Shown here piece after piece: positions 33,841 through 45,052 of a stretch of DNA of 64,000 bases. Positions within the stretch are counted from its first letter, which is position 1. Each line of letters starts with the position of its first letter. Below the pieces are notes generated by a model. It saw nothing but the letters and a program-made list of their open reading frames with translations, was not told the origin of the DNA and made no database searches. The stretch comes from Phytophthora quininea (lineage: Eukaryota; Oomycota; Peronosporomycetes; Peronosporales; Peronosporaceae), in assembly GCA_011947345.1 (NCBI GenBank), contig JAAVTG010000051.1, positions 124,001 through 188,000 of the forward strand, read 5' to 3'. Position numbers and translations under genes: made by a program.

Positions 33841-34467
33841 TTGGTTTTGTCTGCTGCGCTGTGATTGGTGGGAAATGGTTTATAGCAGAAATTCGAAAGA
33901 ATTTTCGGTGAAACGCTTTTTGCAGGTCCCGCCAATCAACAAAAACGCTTGAAACGCGCTAGTCGCCTGTCGGAGTGTGAGGCTGTCGTATGGAACTTCT
34001 TGCTGCGCCATACCAGCATACTGCTTCGCGCCGCTGTTTTCAAAATGCGCGCTCGGAATCTATTAGCTCGGGCGCGACATTCATCTGTAGATCTCCAACG
34101 GCGCTAAGTGCGGTCGGCCTTCGATTTCGAAAGAATTTTTTCCGCGACCACGCTCGGTGGGGCTGATGTGGACTCTCTTGTAACGTTGGAGGGGCTCCTC
34201 GCAATGCCATCTCGCCATGCAAAGCATGTCGTATCTCTCTCCACGACTCGCTTCTGTAGCAGCTAGCACTGCAAGCGGAGCCTCCTTACCAGCCTGGTGG
34301 CGAGCTGCCCGTAGAAATCTGGCCAAGTTGAAGTGCTCGCACTTGGTTCTTGTATGCCACCCCGAAGATACTTTTGTCGTGTCAGACGTGGCGTTCGACC
34401 GGTCAGCTGCCTTCTCGCCGCTTGGTCTCCTCTAGCTCCATTCCCGAATTTGCCCCTCATTGCCACA
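33841..34467. other. Intergenic region
   Basis: About 630 bp between divergent genes (TEDC1-like and a small protein). Several short frames, none convincing. The promoters of both neighbours must lie here. Confidence 0.4.
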
Positions 34468-34788
34468 ATGTCCCCCACCGTGGAAACCTGCGCGCCCTCC
34501 ATCGACGCGAGTCGCTTCGCGGACGTTCGCAGCGCTCGCAATGCCTCGAGATGTGCGCACCGCATCCGACTGAGCTACCGGGACGAGGCCTATCGCCAAC
34601 GCGTCGAAGAACGCACCAAGTGTCTGATCGCCGACGCAACATCACCCGTGGCCAGCAACAGCACGTTGTTGGCCAAGAAGGCCCTCAAGTACCGTAAGGT
34701 CTACGACCGGATCTCCGGGGTCGACGTTAACGACCCCAACGTCGACGTGTTGGAGCTGCTGGGCGTCAACTGGTGCAAGGCAACATAG
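34468..34788 (+). CDS. Small unknown protein
   Basis: 106 residues from ATG 34468 (MSPTVETCAPSIDASRF), uncharged start and a basic, helical middle (RCAHRIRLSYRDEAYRQRVE). No signal peptide and no domain that I recognise. The stop is 20 bp before the ATG of the membrane protein, so it might be its upstream exon or a separate gene. Confidence 0.4.
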   Translation: MSPTVETCAPSIDASRFADVRSARNASRCAHRIRLSYRDEAYRQRVEERTKCLIADATSPVASNSTLLAKKALKYRKVYDRISGVDVNDPNVDVLELLGVNWCKAT

Positions 34789-34808
34789 AGAACCGTATCG
34801 AACGGCTA

Positions 34809-36598
34809 ATGTTCAGTGCCGTGTTGCTGCGTCAAGTATTTATTCGTGCTACGTGTCTTAGGTCAATGTACTTCCGTGCGTTATCATCTATTCTTGTAGA
34901 CTCGTCGATGCACGAACGTGTATTGCAGTCGACTACGGGTTTTAGCATCATGTCACGCAATGGCCCTCGCTTCTCGCAGACTTCGAAGCGGCCACGACCG
35001 ACGTTGGTCAAGGCGATCAGCAATTTCAAAGCTGTTGCACCAGAACCTGCCGCTATCCATTCCTCATGGCTATACGAACTACCCTCGTCCGAAACTTTGC
35101 CTTCGATCGACCTCTCCAAGACGCCGATGGCGTCAGTCTTCCGCAGAGAGAAATACAACCAAGTTTTGGAGTTTATGCGCACCAAGTACAAGTTCGTGCT
35201 GCTGATTAATCAATCGCTGGCGTTCACGTATTACGGCGTCATCTTCTTCCACTCGAGTGCTGTCCGAGCGGGTATTGCCATGTCGTACTTTAGTGCCGTC
35301 GTCCCATTCTGCTGCACCGCCGGCTTCTTCTCGTTGGACCTCTTCAAGCTGCTGGCTTTCAACTACGAATTCGTCTTCATTTCGTCGGTCAATACGCTGC
35401 AGTGGGTCGCGTTGGCCGGTGTCTACAACGACATCCGCTCCATCTCATGCCTTCTTACGTGGCTGTTTGTCCAGATGGTCCTCGTTCTTGACTGTAATTT
35501 CCGTACGTTCCAAGCATCGACCAAGTCCATCGTGATCGGCATCCCTGCAGTATTGATTGTCGGCGCATGTTGCATGAAGGTTTACCTCAAACGGTGGCGA
35601 CAGCGTCAAAGTACGTTGGGTCATCACCAAATCCGGTGCGTTATGCTTCGTGCAAGGCTATATCTTTGACCGGTTGACGCGTCTGTACGTGGATGACGGC
35701 ATGCTCTGTTGCGGTCCATGTCAAATGCCCAAACGAGTAGCGTCGAAATGTTATCCTCAGAACCGCATCTTCAAAAGCTACGGGTGTGCAAAAGACCGTT
35801 AAATATCGTCGACACTCGACGAACGATGCTTCCAGCGCTTGGGAAACTACTTGTCGGTCGTCTGGATGATAAGGTTCTCATCTCGCTGTACTTGGTAGGA
35901 TCGGTTGGTTTGCTTGCTACAGCGTGCACGTGGGGGCTATTACTGTTTAATCCACAGTTGTGCGACGGAATTGAAGCCTTGGGACTCATCACATTGGTCT
36001 GCACAATGCTGTTCACAATGACCTTCTTCGCAGCGTCTCAGCGAGACTTGGTTCGTGCCTTGTTCTTCAACTTTGACTGGGTGTTTACCGCTGTCCAGAT
36101 CCATGCCTTGGCACTGGCGTTATGTGACTTGTTGCAGTGGAAAACGTCATGTTGCTGTGCTATTGCGGCGTGTTGGTTCTGGTTTTATTGGATCCTCTTC
36201 CTCGACGCTCTCACTCCACCGATTAAAGCTGCTTTTCGGTTCCGTAAAATTTACGCGGCACCGATCATGGCCGGATTGCTATTGTCTTCCCTCGGCATCG
36301 TGGTGCTTTTCTTGCTTGACGATCCAATGAGCCCTTTTCTAGTGAACCGGGTGCTGTGAAAGTTCCACATCTCAGAAGATCGCTGGTATGAGCTTCACAC
36401 CGCGAGCTTTGCAGCTCTAAGCGTCATTACCATTGTTGGTTGGAACTTCCGGCTGGTGCTGGAGCTACCTCGTCGAAATGAACATGAACTGCTGTTCCTA
36501 CGAGGATTGCTAGAGTACACTAGTCCGTTCGATACTTTCCCCATGGAAGAGACCAAACCTATTGCTGTTCAACCTTCAGAAGCGAGTGCCGTCCGCTA
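34809..36598 (+). pseudogene. Multi-pass membrane protein, interrupted
   Basis: Part 1 (34809-35669) has a soluble N-terminus and five hydrophobic segments (FVLLINQSLAFTYYGVIFF, SYFSAVVPFCCTAGFF and others). Part 2 (about 35715-36598) has more (KVLISLYLVGSVGLLA, ALGLITLVCTMLFTMTFF, AAPIMAGLLLSSLGIVVLF). Between them, 35595-35780, coding seems to move through another frame (VRWVITKSGALCFVQGYIFD). Part 2 has an in-frame TGA at 36357-36359 after VNRVL; the same frame then stays open to 36598 with another membrane segment (ASFAALSVITIVGW). I take it as a damaged gene; sequencing error is possible for the frame changes but less so for the TGA. Its 35968-36345 part has a copy at 42282-42636. Confidence 0.55.
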
Positions 36599-36643
36599 GG
36601 TGTCCGTTTCGAACCATAATTTTTTATATTCATTCCTGCATCT

Positions 36644-39600
36644 ATGGATATACACGAGTTGAGAGCATGCTATAAGGCTTTGATCCACCGTCGTGAAACT
36701 CGTGGCGATCTTAGTATTCAAACCCCGCAGGGCTTTCAACGACTACGGAAGAAGTATCATCCTCGTCTTCGGTTCAGCATCGGCGCTAGTAAAAGCACTG
36801 CAACCTTAGAAGAGGATAGTGACGGCTCAAAGCTCCATGAATTTGTTGCTGTTTATTTCGACACCGACGTATCAAAAATGATCGAGGATGTTTGTTGGTC
36901 ATTAGCACATTTTGGAGACAGTAGCAAGGTAAACTTTTGGGTTAATATTTAAATGATACTGAGAGAGGCTAACGAAATTACTTTGTTAGGTTCCAGCAGG
37001 ACAAGAGCTAGATCAAGAAAAGTATTTGATTTTTGCAAGTCGTTTGATCCAGTGGGTGTTCCCCAAACTACCTCAGAATGAAGCTGCAGGAATTGCGCGG
37101 TACGATTGGAACTGCAACCGAAAGCTCTCTGAATTTGGTAGTGAGGGTCTAAATCTACGAGGATTTACTATGACTCTGATTGATCTTGCAGTGACGTGCA
37201 ATGTGAGAAGAAAAACATATTATATTCAACTGGAAAATCTAACATGTGTGTGTTTCCGATGTGGACAGAATGGTTCCGTCGCTAAATGTCTCGAATTCTT
37301 ACAGTTGATGACCCAGTGGGTGCGACATCCACTGACCAGCTCAAAAGTACACGACGTATCGCCCCCAAAGCCAACAACTTGGCACAAAATACCTATGACA
37401 ACGCTGATCCTACTCGACATTGGTCCGCATGGATTACTTTGTGAGCTGCAGGTGAGAATTTCCCACTACCCAAGAAAATATAAAGGATTGACTTTTTCGA
37501 ACTGGCCAGACCAAAGTGAACTCAGCACGTATAGCTGTCATGGTAATAGCAAGTGATCAAAAGTTGGTGGTGTCTGTCTGCCAAACACTTATGTTCGCAA
37601 CAAACTAACGCGTATTATGTTGTAGTGCAATTACAATGCGGCTTGCCAAAACCGCAGCTTTGTTGGATTCGGAGTCATCGGCAAACAGCTCAAAGAGCGA
37701 TAGTGGAAAGCACTTGGAATTTGAGAACTTACCCCCAATGTTCCATCTTTGATTATCGTTCCAAGCTCTTTTATCGACCACCAGCGGAAAAAATGTATGT
37801 TTGCTTTCGGGCGGAGCCTCGAGACTTGAAATTGGCAAAGAATAGCGAGAAGTTTAGCACAGAGACTCGAGATGGTATACCAGGATTGAATCCCTCTCGT
37901 ATCGCTCTCTTTACGAGCATGTTGGAACCGAACTCTCTCCAGTCCAGCAATCACGCTGTATGCATGCATGTGGATCGAATGAGTACTCAAACATTTCGAA
38001 TCGACCGCAACGTACACCTCGGCAAACGATTTTCAGTCTTCGTGACGGCATCACGTTTGGAAAACGTCGCCAACGCTGAAAGTCAGTCGATCTTCAAAGA
38101 TGCCAACCCTGAAAGTCAAGTCGTCACATTTCCACAACAATGGTCTACATCGTTAAGTTCTGCGACCGAAAAGAAAACTATTGCTTTTGAGCCTGCGAGC
38201 AGTAATGGTATATCAAGTAGCGACTATTACCTCTGTATCTTCACGCTTCTTGGAATTAACATTGAAGTATCTGGCGATTACGAACAAGTATCTCATGGAT
38301 CTGAAGAAATTGGCGAGGTAGAAAGCCAACCATCTGATGATACCGGTGACGAGACCGAGACTGCTACCGTAGCAGCTACGACAAGTGTTGGTTTATTACG
38401 TGAACTCTTGTTGCTTCAGAGAAAGCGACATCTTGAAAGTACGTCGGAACCTCCACCAGAACTCCTCGTAGGGACAGGAGTCGACACGTTCAAGCAGGTT
38501 TCTGCAGCCGACTCACTGCGAGCCAAGGTATAAACTAAATTACTAATACTTTCATGATAATTTCTTTAACAATTTTTACTACTTTAGATCCTTGAATCCC
38601 GTGAACAGGAGCGACTTGCTCGGCTGCAGCAGCTCGAAGAGGGTATTCGAAAGAAAATGCTTACAAGGCAACCACACCGACAAAATACCTCTAAGAATCA
38701 AGAAGTTGGTTCTGGCGATCCAGTCAAACCCTCGCCAAAGTTGGAGCTTGGCAAGCATGTGAACTTACTAACAACTTTCTTTCATGAAATGGCGGTACAT
38801 CAACCTCGGCTCCACGAATTACACGGCAATGCAACAGAAGATGAAGAGGCGGTAGCGGAACAGCAATTGCTTAAAAGCTTTGGCGACATTTTCGACCGTG
38901 ACGTGGACTTATTAAATACTGTGGACGAAGAGAAGTGGAGTACTGACAGTGCAAAAATTATGCGACGAATGTCGTCCATTAGCACAAATCTTCCGAAGCA
39001 AATTCTTAGCGAAGCTTCAGGTGAAGAAAATGGCGAGAGTATGTGGACTTTCGAAGACTATGAGAATACTGCTCAGTACATTGAGCAGTTGATGGAAGAC
39101 GTTGGGAATTACAAGACCGATCAACAAAAACAGCAAACTGTAGCAGATACTCAACGCAAGAAGGCAGTGATGACTCAACTAATTGAGTCTTGGGAGTATG
39201 CACAACATCGGGTGGGCAAACTAGCAACACGACAGCGACTCACTGAAATTGAGGACAAGCGACGAAGTGAGTGGATTAAGTCTCACCATGTCCAGATACG
39301 AGAAGACGTAGCTGCTGCACGTCGTGATGATCGGCCGGAGAGACCTGCAATTATTCTACCAAAGCAGCGATTTCTTGTGGAAGAGCAGTCGATTCCTTCG
39401 ACTGCAGTATGGGAAGTACCTGGCTCGCCAAGGAATGATGCACCTGTACTGGCATCAGGATCGCTAGCAGCAGCAGGACTTGTTCGACGTTTTCGGCCGG
39501 AGACACCGTGTGCTAACAATTCGACAGCATTAAAGCCACACCGCCCGATTCAGCAACCGGTGGTGGTATCACCACCACCATCGACGCGACAAAGCAATAA

Positions 39601-40137
39601 TATTGCATTACGCTCTGCTGCATTCTCACGAGCTCGAGTACGACGTATTCGTAGTGCTCGAGCGTACTCAAATGGAGCTGGTCGACAGACAACGCGACGA
39701 ATTACGTCGGTCTTGTCGCCAAAGGATCAGCCGGTAGAAATGGTGTCCCTACAAAAGAAGGCTGTTGCATTTGATATTGACCCTGCAATGTTGACCAGAG
39801 ACAGCCAGCCTTGTGATCAGGAATCTTGCGAAGATTTTGCCGTGCAGGAAGAGGAGGAATCCATGGCCGACGAAGAACCTACGATTGAAGAGGTTTCTGT
39901 TGAAAGTAAAGCAACAAACGGCAAGCCTAAAAACGAAAGAAGAAGCGACGTGCAGTGCCTCTCAACGTCGCGAGATTTCGGCGCAGTGTGATGGAGCTCG
40001 CGTCGCTACCGGCAAAACTTGGAGCTGCTGCTAAGGGAGAGTGGCAAGGTGACGACAATTTGAGTGGTGTATTTCCAAGTCATCCTGATCAACACAAGAC
40101 CAACTCACAACGTTTCCGGCACGACAGAAAGCTTTAA
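36644..40137 (+). CDS. Long multi-exon protein, unknown function
   Basis: Starts at ATG 36644 (MDIHELRACYKALIHRR). Likely introns: 36929-36990 (GTAAAC...TTAG), about 37443-37625 (GTGAGA...TTGTAG), 38528-38587 (GTATAA...TTTAG); a further one near 37202 is possible but the frame is also open there. The middle is beta-rich (FYRPPAEKMYVCF); the C-terminal half is acidic and helical, with a basic tail (RRIRSARAYSNG, KKKRRAVPLNVARF). The frame shifts at CCCCC near 37730 and AAAAA 39929-39933. I recognise no family. The 39822-39905 stretch has a copy at 42190-42280. Confidence 0.55.
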
Positions 40138-40210
40138 GTCGAGTTCGACAATATATTTTCCACGAACTGCTTGCTTCATTATCACTCTGGAAACCCCCAA
40201 CGAGTTCTCT

Positions 40211-41501
40211 ATGATGCAGCTATCTCCTGTGGACGCACGAATGGTCCGGTTTGGCCTTCGCGTTCTGCTAGTGTTTCCTCCTGGATGCTGTAAGACCACT
40301 TCTTTCAATCTGCAGAGGCTTCAACAGTCGCTTACACAAGTACTTCAAGAGGACTTTTTGTTTGTCTTGACTGGAGAGCTTCAGCCCAACGAATCGACAG
40401 GAGAAATCTGGATTCGACCGCGAGAAGGCAAAAGGAAGATCCGTTGGAAGAATTGATTGAGATCAAGGAAGTTGTTGACCCCAACGTGGTGGTAGCTGAA
40501 GTGCTTCGAACGACTCCTATCGAGTTTATCCCAACGAGGTCGAGCCGCCAACTTCTTGCTGTCAGGTGCAGTCTGCTAGTCGACAAGTCCCTCGTTGTTG
40601 GTGTTAACGCTGAGCACGGGGTTATGGATGCCGAAGGCCTCGCACTCTTCCTACAACAGTGGAGTCGGCGCTTACAAAGTCTGGAGAGGTCCTCCGATCT
40701 CCACATGCGTCACGACCGTCGTCTATTACTCCCGAAAACAGCCAGAACTATATCGAAGTCGCATCCCGAGTATGCGTGCACTTGTCATTATTCAACACAA
40801 GACCCGCGTCCTGTGGCTTCTCTACCTCCAAATGTCAGCACAAGACAGAAAGTCTTCCACTTGTCGACGGAAAAGATGAAGCGTTTGAAAGAAATTACAA
40901 CTCTTGGAGACGTCGGATCTCCGCTCAGCTCACTTGACTGTGTCACTGCCTTATTGACGTGGATGATCACCCGCAGCAGAGGAAGAATCGACACAGTTCA
41001 AGTCTCTACAGCAGTCAACATTCGACGTCGTCTACAACCCCTCTTCTGGATAACTTCACCGGAAACGCAGTCCTCCCAGCATTATCAACTCATTCTGCGC
41101 AAGACTGGCAAGATAATGACCCTAGCGCAGCAACTTTGAACCGAGTCGCTCGACGAGTTCGAGACTCCATCAACAAATTCGACAACAACTTCATCCACGA
41201 CACTGTCGAACTCCTCGCTGCTCACCAAGATCCAAACTCGTTGAAACCTGCCGTGCAGTTTTCGTTCGGCTCCGATCTCCTCTTTTCATCGTGGCGAGGA
41301 ATTGGCCTGAACAGCAACATCAACTTCGGCAACAAACCCGTCTACGTCGGTCCGCCGACCATCTCCAATTGCGACGGCGTTGTCATCTTCCTTGAAAGCT
41401 TGGATAGAGAACCAGGAGTCAATGCACTCGTCTTCTTGGAAGAGCAAGCAATGACCAAGCTGGAAACGCTGTGGAGAAATACAGCACAGCTGTTGGAATA
41501 G
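40211..41501 (+). CDS. BAHD-type acyltransferase
   Basis: BAHD enzymes move acyl groups from CoA to alcohols or amines. Marks: LSPVDARM near the N-terminus, the catalytic HxxxD as HGVMD in NAEHGVMDAEGLALFLQQW (about 40615-40660), the crossover SSLDCVTALLTWMITRSRG, then LLDNFTGNAV and, in place of DFGWG, SSWRGIGLNSNINFGNKPVYVG. The frame breaks at AAAA 40430-40433 and CCCC 41038-41041; one base more in each gives exactly 431 codons from ATG 40211. A start-site-like TTCATTATCACTC lies at about 40170. Catalytic His and Asp are present, the DFGWG motif is altered. Acceptor unknown. Confidence 0.75.
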
Positions 41502-41594
41502 CTGCAGCAACTACTGTACTACTGTAGTATACTCTTTTATTTGCGCAAACAGATCTTGAGCTGCCACGTCAGCCTTTCCATTCATCAGAGCACC

Positions 41595-42144
41595 ATGGGC
41601 AAGATTGAGGCCCGTTTGGCCGAGTTGGGCTACGAGCTGCCTGCTGCGGGCGTGCCCAAGGGCAACTACGTCAACGTCGTGCGGACAGGCGACTACATCT
41701 TCACGGCCGGCCACCTGCCAATCTCGACGGCGGGAGAGCTCATCACGGGCAAAGTGGGCAAGGACCTGACTGCCGACGAAGGCTACGCGGCTGCCGAACG
41801 TGTGGCGCTCGCTCTGTTGGCCACCCTCAAGAGTACGCACACTTTGAAAAAATAGGTGGTTTCGAGGATGGTATTAACTTTTCTTGAAACTTTGGTACAG
41901 AGGAACTGGGCGACCTCGACCACATCAAGCGCGTGGTGAAGCTCACGGGCTTTGTCAACTGCGTCGACACGTTCACGGCCCAGCCGACCGTCATCAACGG
42001 TGCGTCGGACGCTGTGGCCAAGATCTTCGGAGATAAGGGAAGCACGCTCGCTCAGCGGTGGGCACCAACTCGCTGCCGTTGAACGTGGCCGTGGAGATCG
42101 AAGCCATCGTCGAAGTCGAGTCCGGAGCGCCGTCGCTCTCGTAA
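41595..42144 (+). CDS. RidA/YjgF family deaminase-like protein
   Basis: ATG 41595 (MGKIEARLAELGYELP). Exons 41595-41832 and 41901-42144, intron GTACGC...GTACAG. RidA marks: YVNVVRTGDYIFTAGHLP, GKVGKDLTADEGYAAAER, KLTGFVNCVDTF, PLNVAVEIEAIVE. RidA proteins hydrolyse reactive enamine/imine intermediates from PLP enzymes; this subgroup (YjgF-like, with a longer N-terminus) is often called L-PSP-like. A break at GGG 42038-42040 separates GDK from the end; one more G gives exactly 161 codons and the family-like GKHARSAVG. Confidence 0.85.
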
Positions 42145-42185
42145 AGCGGTAGCTGATGCGGTTGTCTTGCAAAATACCAAGCATG

Positions 42186-42636
42186 TTTACGGGATCTTGC
42201 GAAGATATTGCCGTACAGGACGAAGAGGAATCGATGGCAGGTCAAGAATGTACTATTGAAGAGGCCCCTGTTGAACGACAGAATTGAAGCCTTGGGATTC
42301 ATCGCATTGGTCTGCACAATGCTGTTCACAATGACTTTCTTCGCAGCGTCTCAGCGAGACTTGGTTCGTGCCTTGTTCTTCGACTTTGACTGGGTGTTCA
42401 CTGATGTCCAGATCCATGCCTTGGCACTAGCATTGTGTGACTTGTTGCAGTGGAAAACGTCGTGTTGCTGTGCTATTGCGGCTTGCTGGTTCTGGTTCCA
42501 TTGGGTTCTCTTCCTCGACGCTCTCACTCCACAGATTAAAGCTGCTTTTCGGTTCCGTAAAATTTACGCGGCACCGATCATGGCCGGGTTGCTCTTGTCT
42601 TCCTTCGGCATCGTGGTGCTCTTCTTGTTTAACGAT
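42186..42636 (+). pseudogene. Chimeric duplicate of two neighbouring genes
   Basis: Positions 42190-42280 match 39822-39905 (C-terminal part of the long unknown gene; shared ATCTTGCGAAGAT-TTGCCGT and GAGGAATC-ATGGC). From 42282 the sequence switches to a near copy of 35968-36310 of the membrane-protein gene (TIEALG, FFAASQRDLVRALFF, AAPIMAGLLLSS in protein). The two sources are 3.5 kb apart and in the opposite order. The Fanzor element cuts off the copy at 42637. Confidence 0.8.
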
Positions 42637-42779
42637 CCGCTACAGACTTCGCTAACACGAGCTCATTGAGCTCGTGTCGGTTCGACCTCGCTTCGCTGTA
42701 GCCCGAAACGAGATCGCTTGTCTTCTGGGGTCTAGCGATGAATCGCATGCACTGCCAGCGATCCTGCACACGTGAACCG
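42637..42779 (+). repeat. Left terminal inverted repeat of the Fanzor element
   Basis: Nearly perfect inverted copy of 45005-45149. It contains an internal 11-bp inverted repeat, ACACGAGCTCA with a one-base centre, at 42655-42677. Its inner 48 bp correspond to the antisense of the last codons of the Fanzor gene. Confidence 0.9.
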
Positions 42780-43032
42780 CTTTGTTGTAGGAGGACAAGA
42801 CACAAAATTCTCATCACTTTTGCTGGATAATAGCTGTTGGCGAAGAAGAACTGCCGCGGCTCGAATGCCAAGGAACACAACCTGATGCTGTAGAATCATT
42901 GCTATATCGAGAGACTATGCTGCTCCGCTGCCACTTCGACGGGAAATATAAGCTTTACACCCAGCCATCGCTTCATGACGAAGATGCCTGATTGCCACCT
43001 TCAGTTGTGGTTTTGCCTTATCGACCGCAAGC

Positions 43033-45052
43033 ATGCCGGCCCAAGCTTCTAGTACGCGCAAACGACCGCCGGATGTGGGCGTTCCCAAGCCACCTTCCTC
43101 GTCCGTCCGTGCCAAACGCCGGCGACGGTCAAGTGGATGGGCCCAGCTTCGCACCAGCATCCGGAACGCGATGCAACAAGTCCGAGTCCTGGTGTTCGTG
43201 CACGTGGCCGATGCCAAGACATGCCTCGATGTTCGGATGGGAGCTGTCTTTCGCTGGAAGAAGATCGGGTGGATGACGCTGCAAGCCTTCGCTACCATTG
43301 AGCGCCATCAGCTGGAGGACCGCTTGCTCGAGCTCGAGCAGTTCAGGAGGGAAGACCTGACGACGTCGACGGACAAGGCCGTCCAAGCGCGTGTCGACGA
43401 GACACTTTCACGGCTGGCAGCCCACGTCTTGCGTGGACACGTTCAAGAGTACCGTCCACTTTTGGCAAAGCTTTCGCCGGAGTGCCGCCGTCAGCTGAAC
43501 CAGACGTTTGATGCGAGTTTGCTTGAGACGTTGACGCCACCAACAGACGTCCTGCACCCTAACTCCTGGTTCTGCTTCCAGACGCAGTCAAACTCGGCAC
43601 CACGACAACATACGCTGCAAGAGCTCGGAGACTTTGCCCACACGAAAACGTGGCTTCCGGACGACATCAAGCATGCCGAGAAGTGTGTGGCGTTTGACAC
43701 GAAGGCTGAGCGAGCAAGATCCATCTCCAACATCGAGGGGACCATCAATGTTCTCAAATGCGACGCAGTGGCCAACGCAGACGACATCGCTTCGGCCAAG
43801 CACCTCCTCTCAACGATGGCGACCGACGACAAGCTCATGATCTCTCGGACGCGGAAGTACCAATTGTTTCCAAGCGCGGAGCAACGACAACAACTGCGAG
43901 AGTACATGGGTACTTGCCGCTGGACATACAATCAGGCTGTTGCCCACTTCAGAAAAACTACAATGTCCAAGGCCGCTGCATTGCGAGATCTGTACGTGAC
44001 GAAGACTACCAGTAAAACGAGAGTGTATCCTGATGCCATGGGGCCACCTCCAGAGTGGGCATTCAACACCCCAAAAACTTCCGGTACAACACACTGCGCA
44101 AGTTCGAGTCAAATGTCAAGAGTGCGTTCAGCAACAAAGAGAACGGCAACATTGATCACTTCAAAATGCGGTTCAAAAGCAGGAAAATGACGGTCGCTAC
44201 TTCACTTTCTGTGAAGATGCGAACGCTGCCAAAATCACGTACGTAGAGGGCGAACCAAGAGCGATGCTGTCCATTACAAAGCTGGAAAATATTCCTATCC
44301 GGTGCGACCCAGGACTCAAGATTTTTAGCGAAATTCAGATCACAAACGAGAACGGATACTGGTATGCTGTGATTCTGCAGTACGTCCGCCCTCAAGAGTG
44401 TGTGAACCAAGGAAGAACGATCGCGCTGGACCCTGGTCTTAAAGCTTTCACGACCGGCGTGGATCTTGATGGTAACGCTCTGCACATTGGACGTGGCAAT
44501 CGAGAGCACTTGGATCGATTGCGAGGCCGAGCAGCAACAGCTCAGCGGCAGATGTCTAGGATCAAGAATCTCCATGGACATCGCAGTGGAAAACAGTGGA
44601 GGGCGTTCGTGAGAGCCAAGCGAGCGTTCGACTGTGCCACAGCCAGGATGAGGAATTGCGTCAAGGAGTTGCATTATCAGACGTCTGCATACCTCGCCAA
44701 GCACTACGACACCATCGTGCTTCCGATATTCAGCTCGAAAAGCATGATAAAGAAAAGCTGCAAGCGCAACCACACGTACAACAAGATGCTTCTGGGACTC
44801 AAGCACTTCCAGTTCCGAGAGCTGTTGAAGGCCAAGTGCGAGGTGGCGGGCAAGTCACTGGTTGTGTGCTCGGAGATGTACACCACTCAGACGTGTGGGC
44901 GCTGCTCACGACTGCATTTGAAGATCGGCAACAAGGACGTATTCGAGTGTCCGCACTGCGACCACGTGGCTGGCCGAGATGTGAATGCCGCCTTCAATAT
45001 TCTTCGGTTCACGTGTGCAGGGTCGCTGGCAGTGCATGCGATCCATCGCTAG
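43033..45052 (+). CDS. Fanzor RNA-guided nuclease (eukaryotic TnpB)
   Basis: About 673 codons. Residues 1-270 are an N-terminal extension with a basic patch (KRRRRSSG) that could be a nuclear signal. The TnpB N-terminal helix region follows (TRKYQLFPSAEQRQQLREYM, CRWTYNQAVAHF). RuvC-I: IALDPGLKAFTTGVD. The place where TnpB has its RuvC-II Glu reads YDTIVLPIFSS, without Glu; a Glu sits instead in VVCSEMYTTQTCGRC next to the zinc finger (CGRC...CPHC), as in Fanzors with a moved catalytic residue. RuvC-III: GRDVNAAFNIL. The frame shifts at AAAAA 44073-44077 and AAAA 44184-44187; one base more in each makes 2,022 nt, an exact codon number. Likely function: cleavage of DNA guided by an RNA from the element's right end. 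Confidence 0.88.

Noticed and set aside
37202..37268. A certain intron GTGAGA...GGACAG in the long unknown gene
   Set aside because: The frame is also open straight through, and two different frames look coding after it. I left it as possible only.
43033..44190. Fanzor N-terminal part as a separate gene
   Set aside because: The TnpB N-terminal helix region sits at its end and the frame joins the nuclease part through two short homopolymers, so it is one protein.
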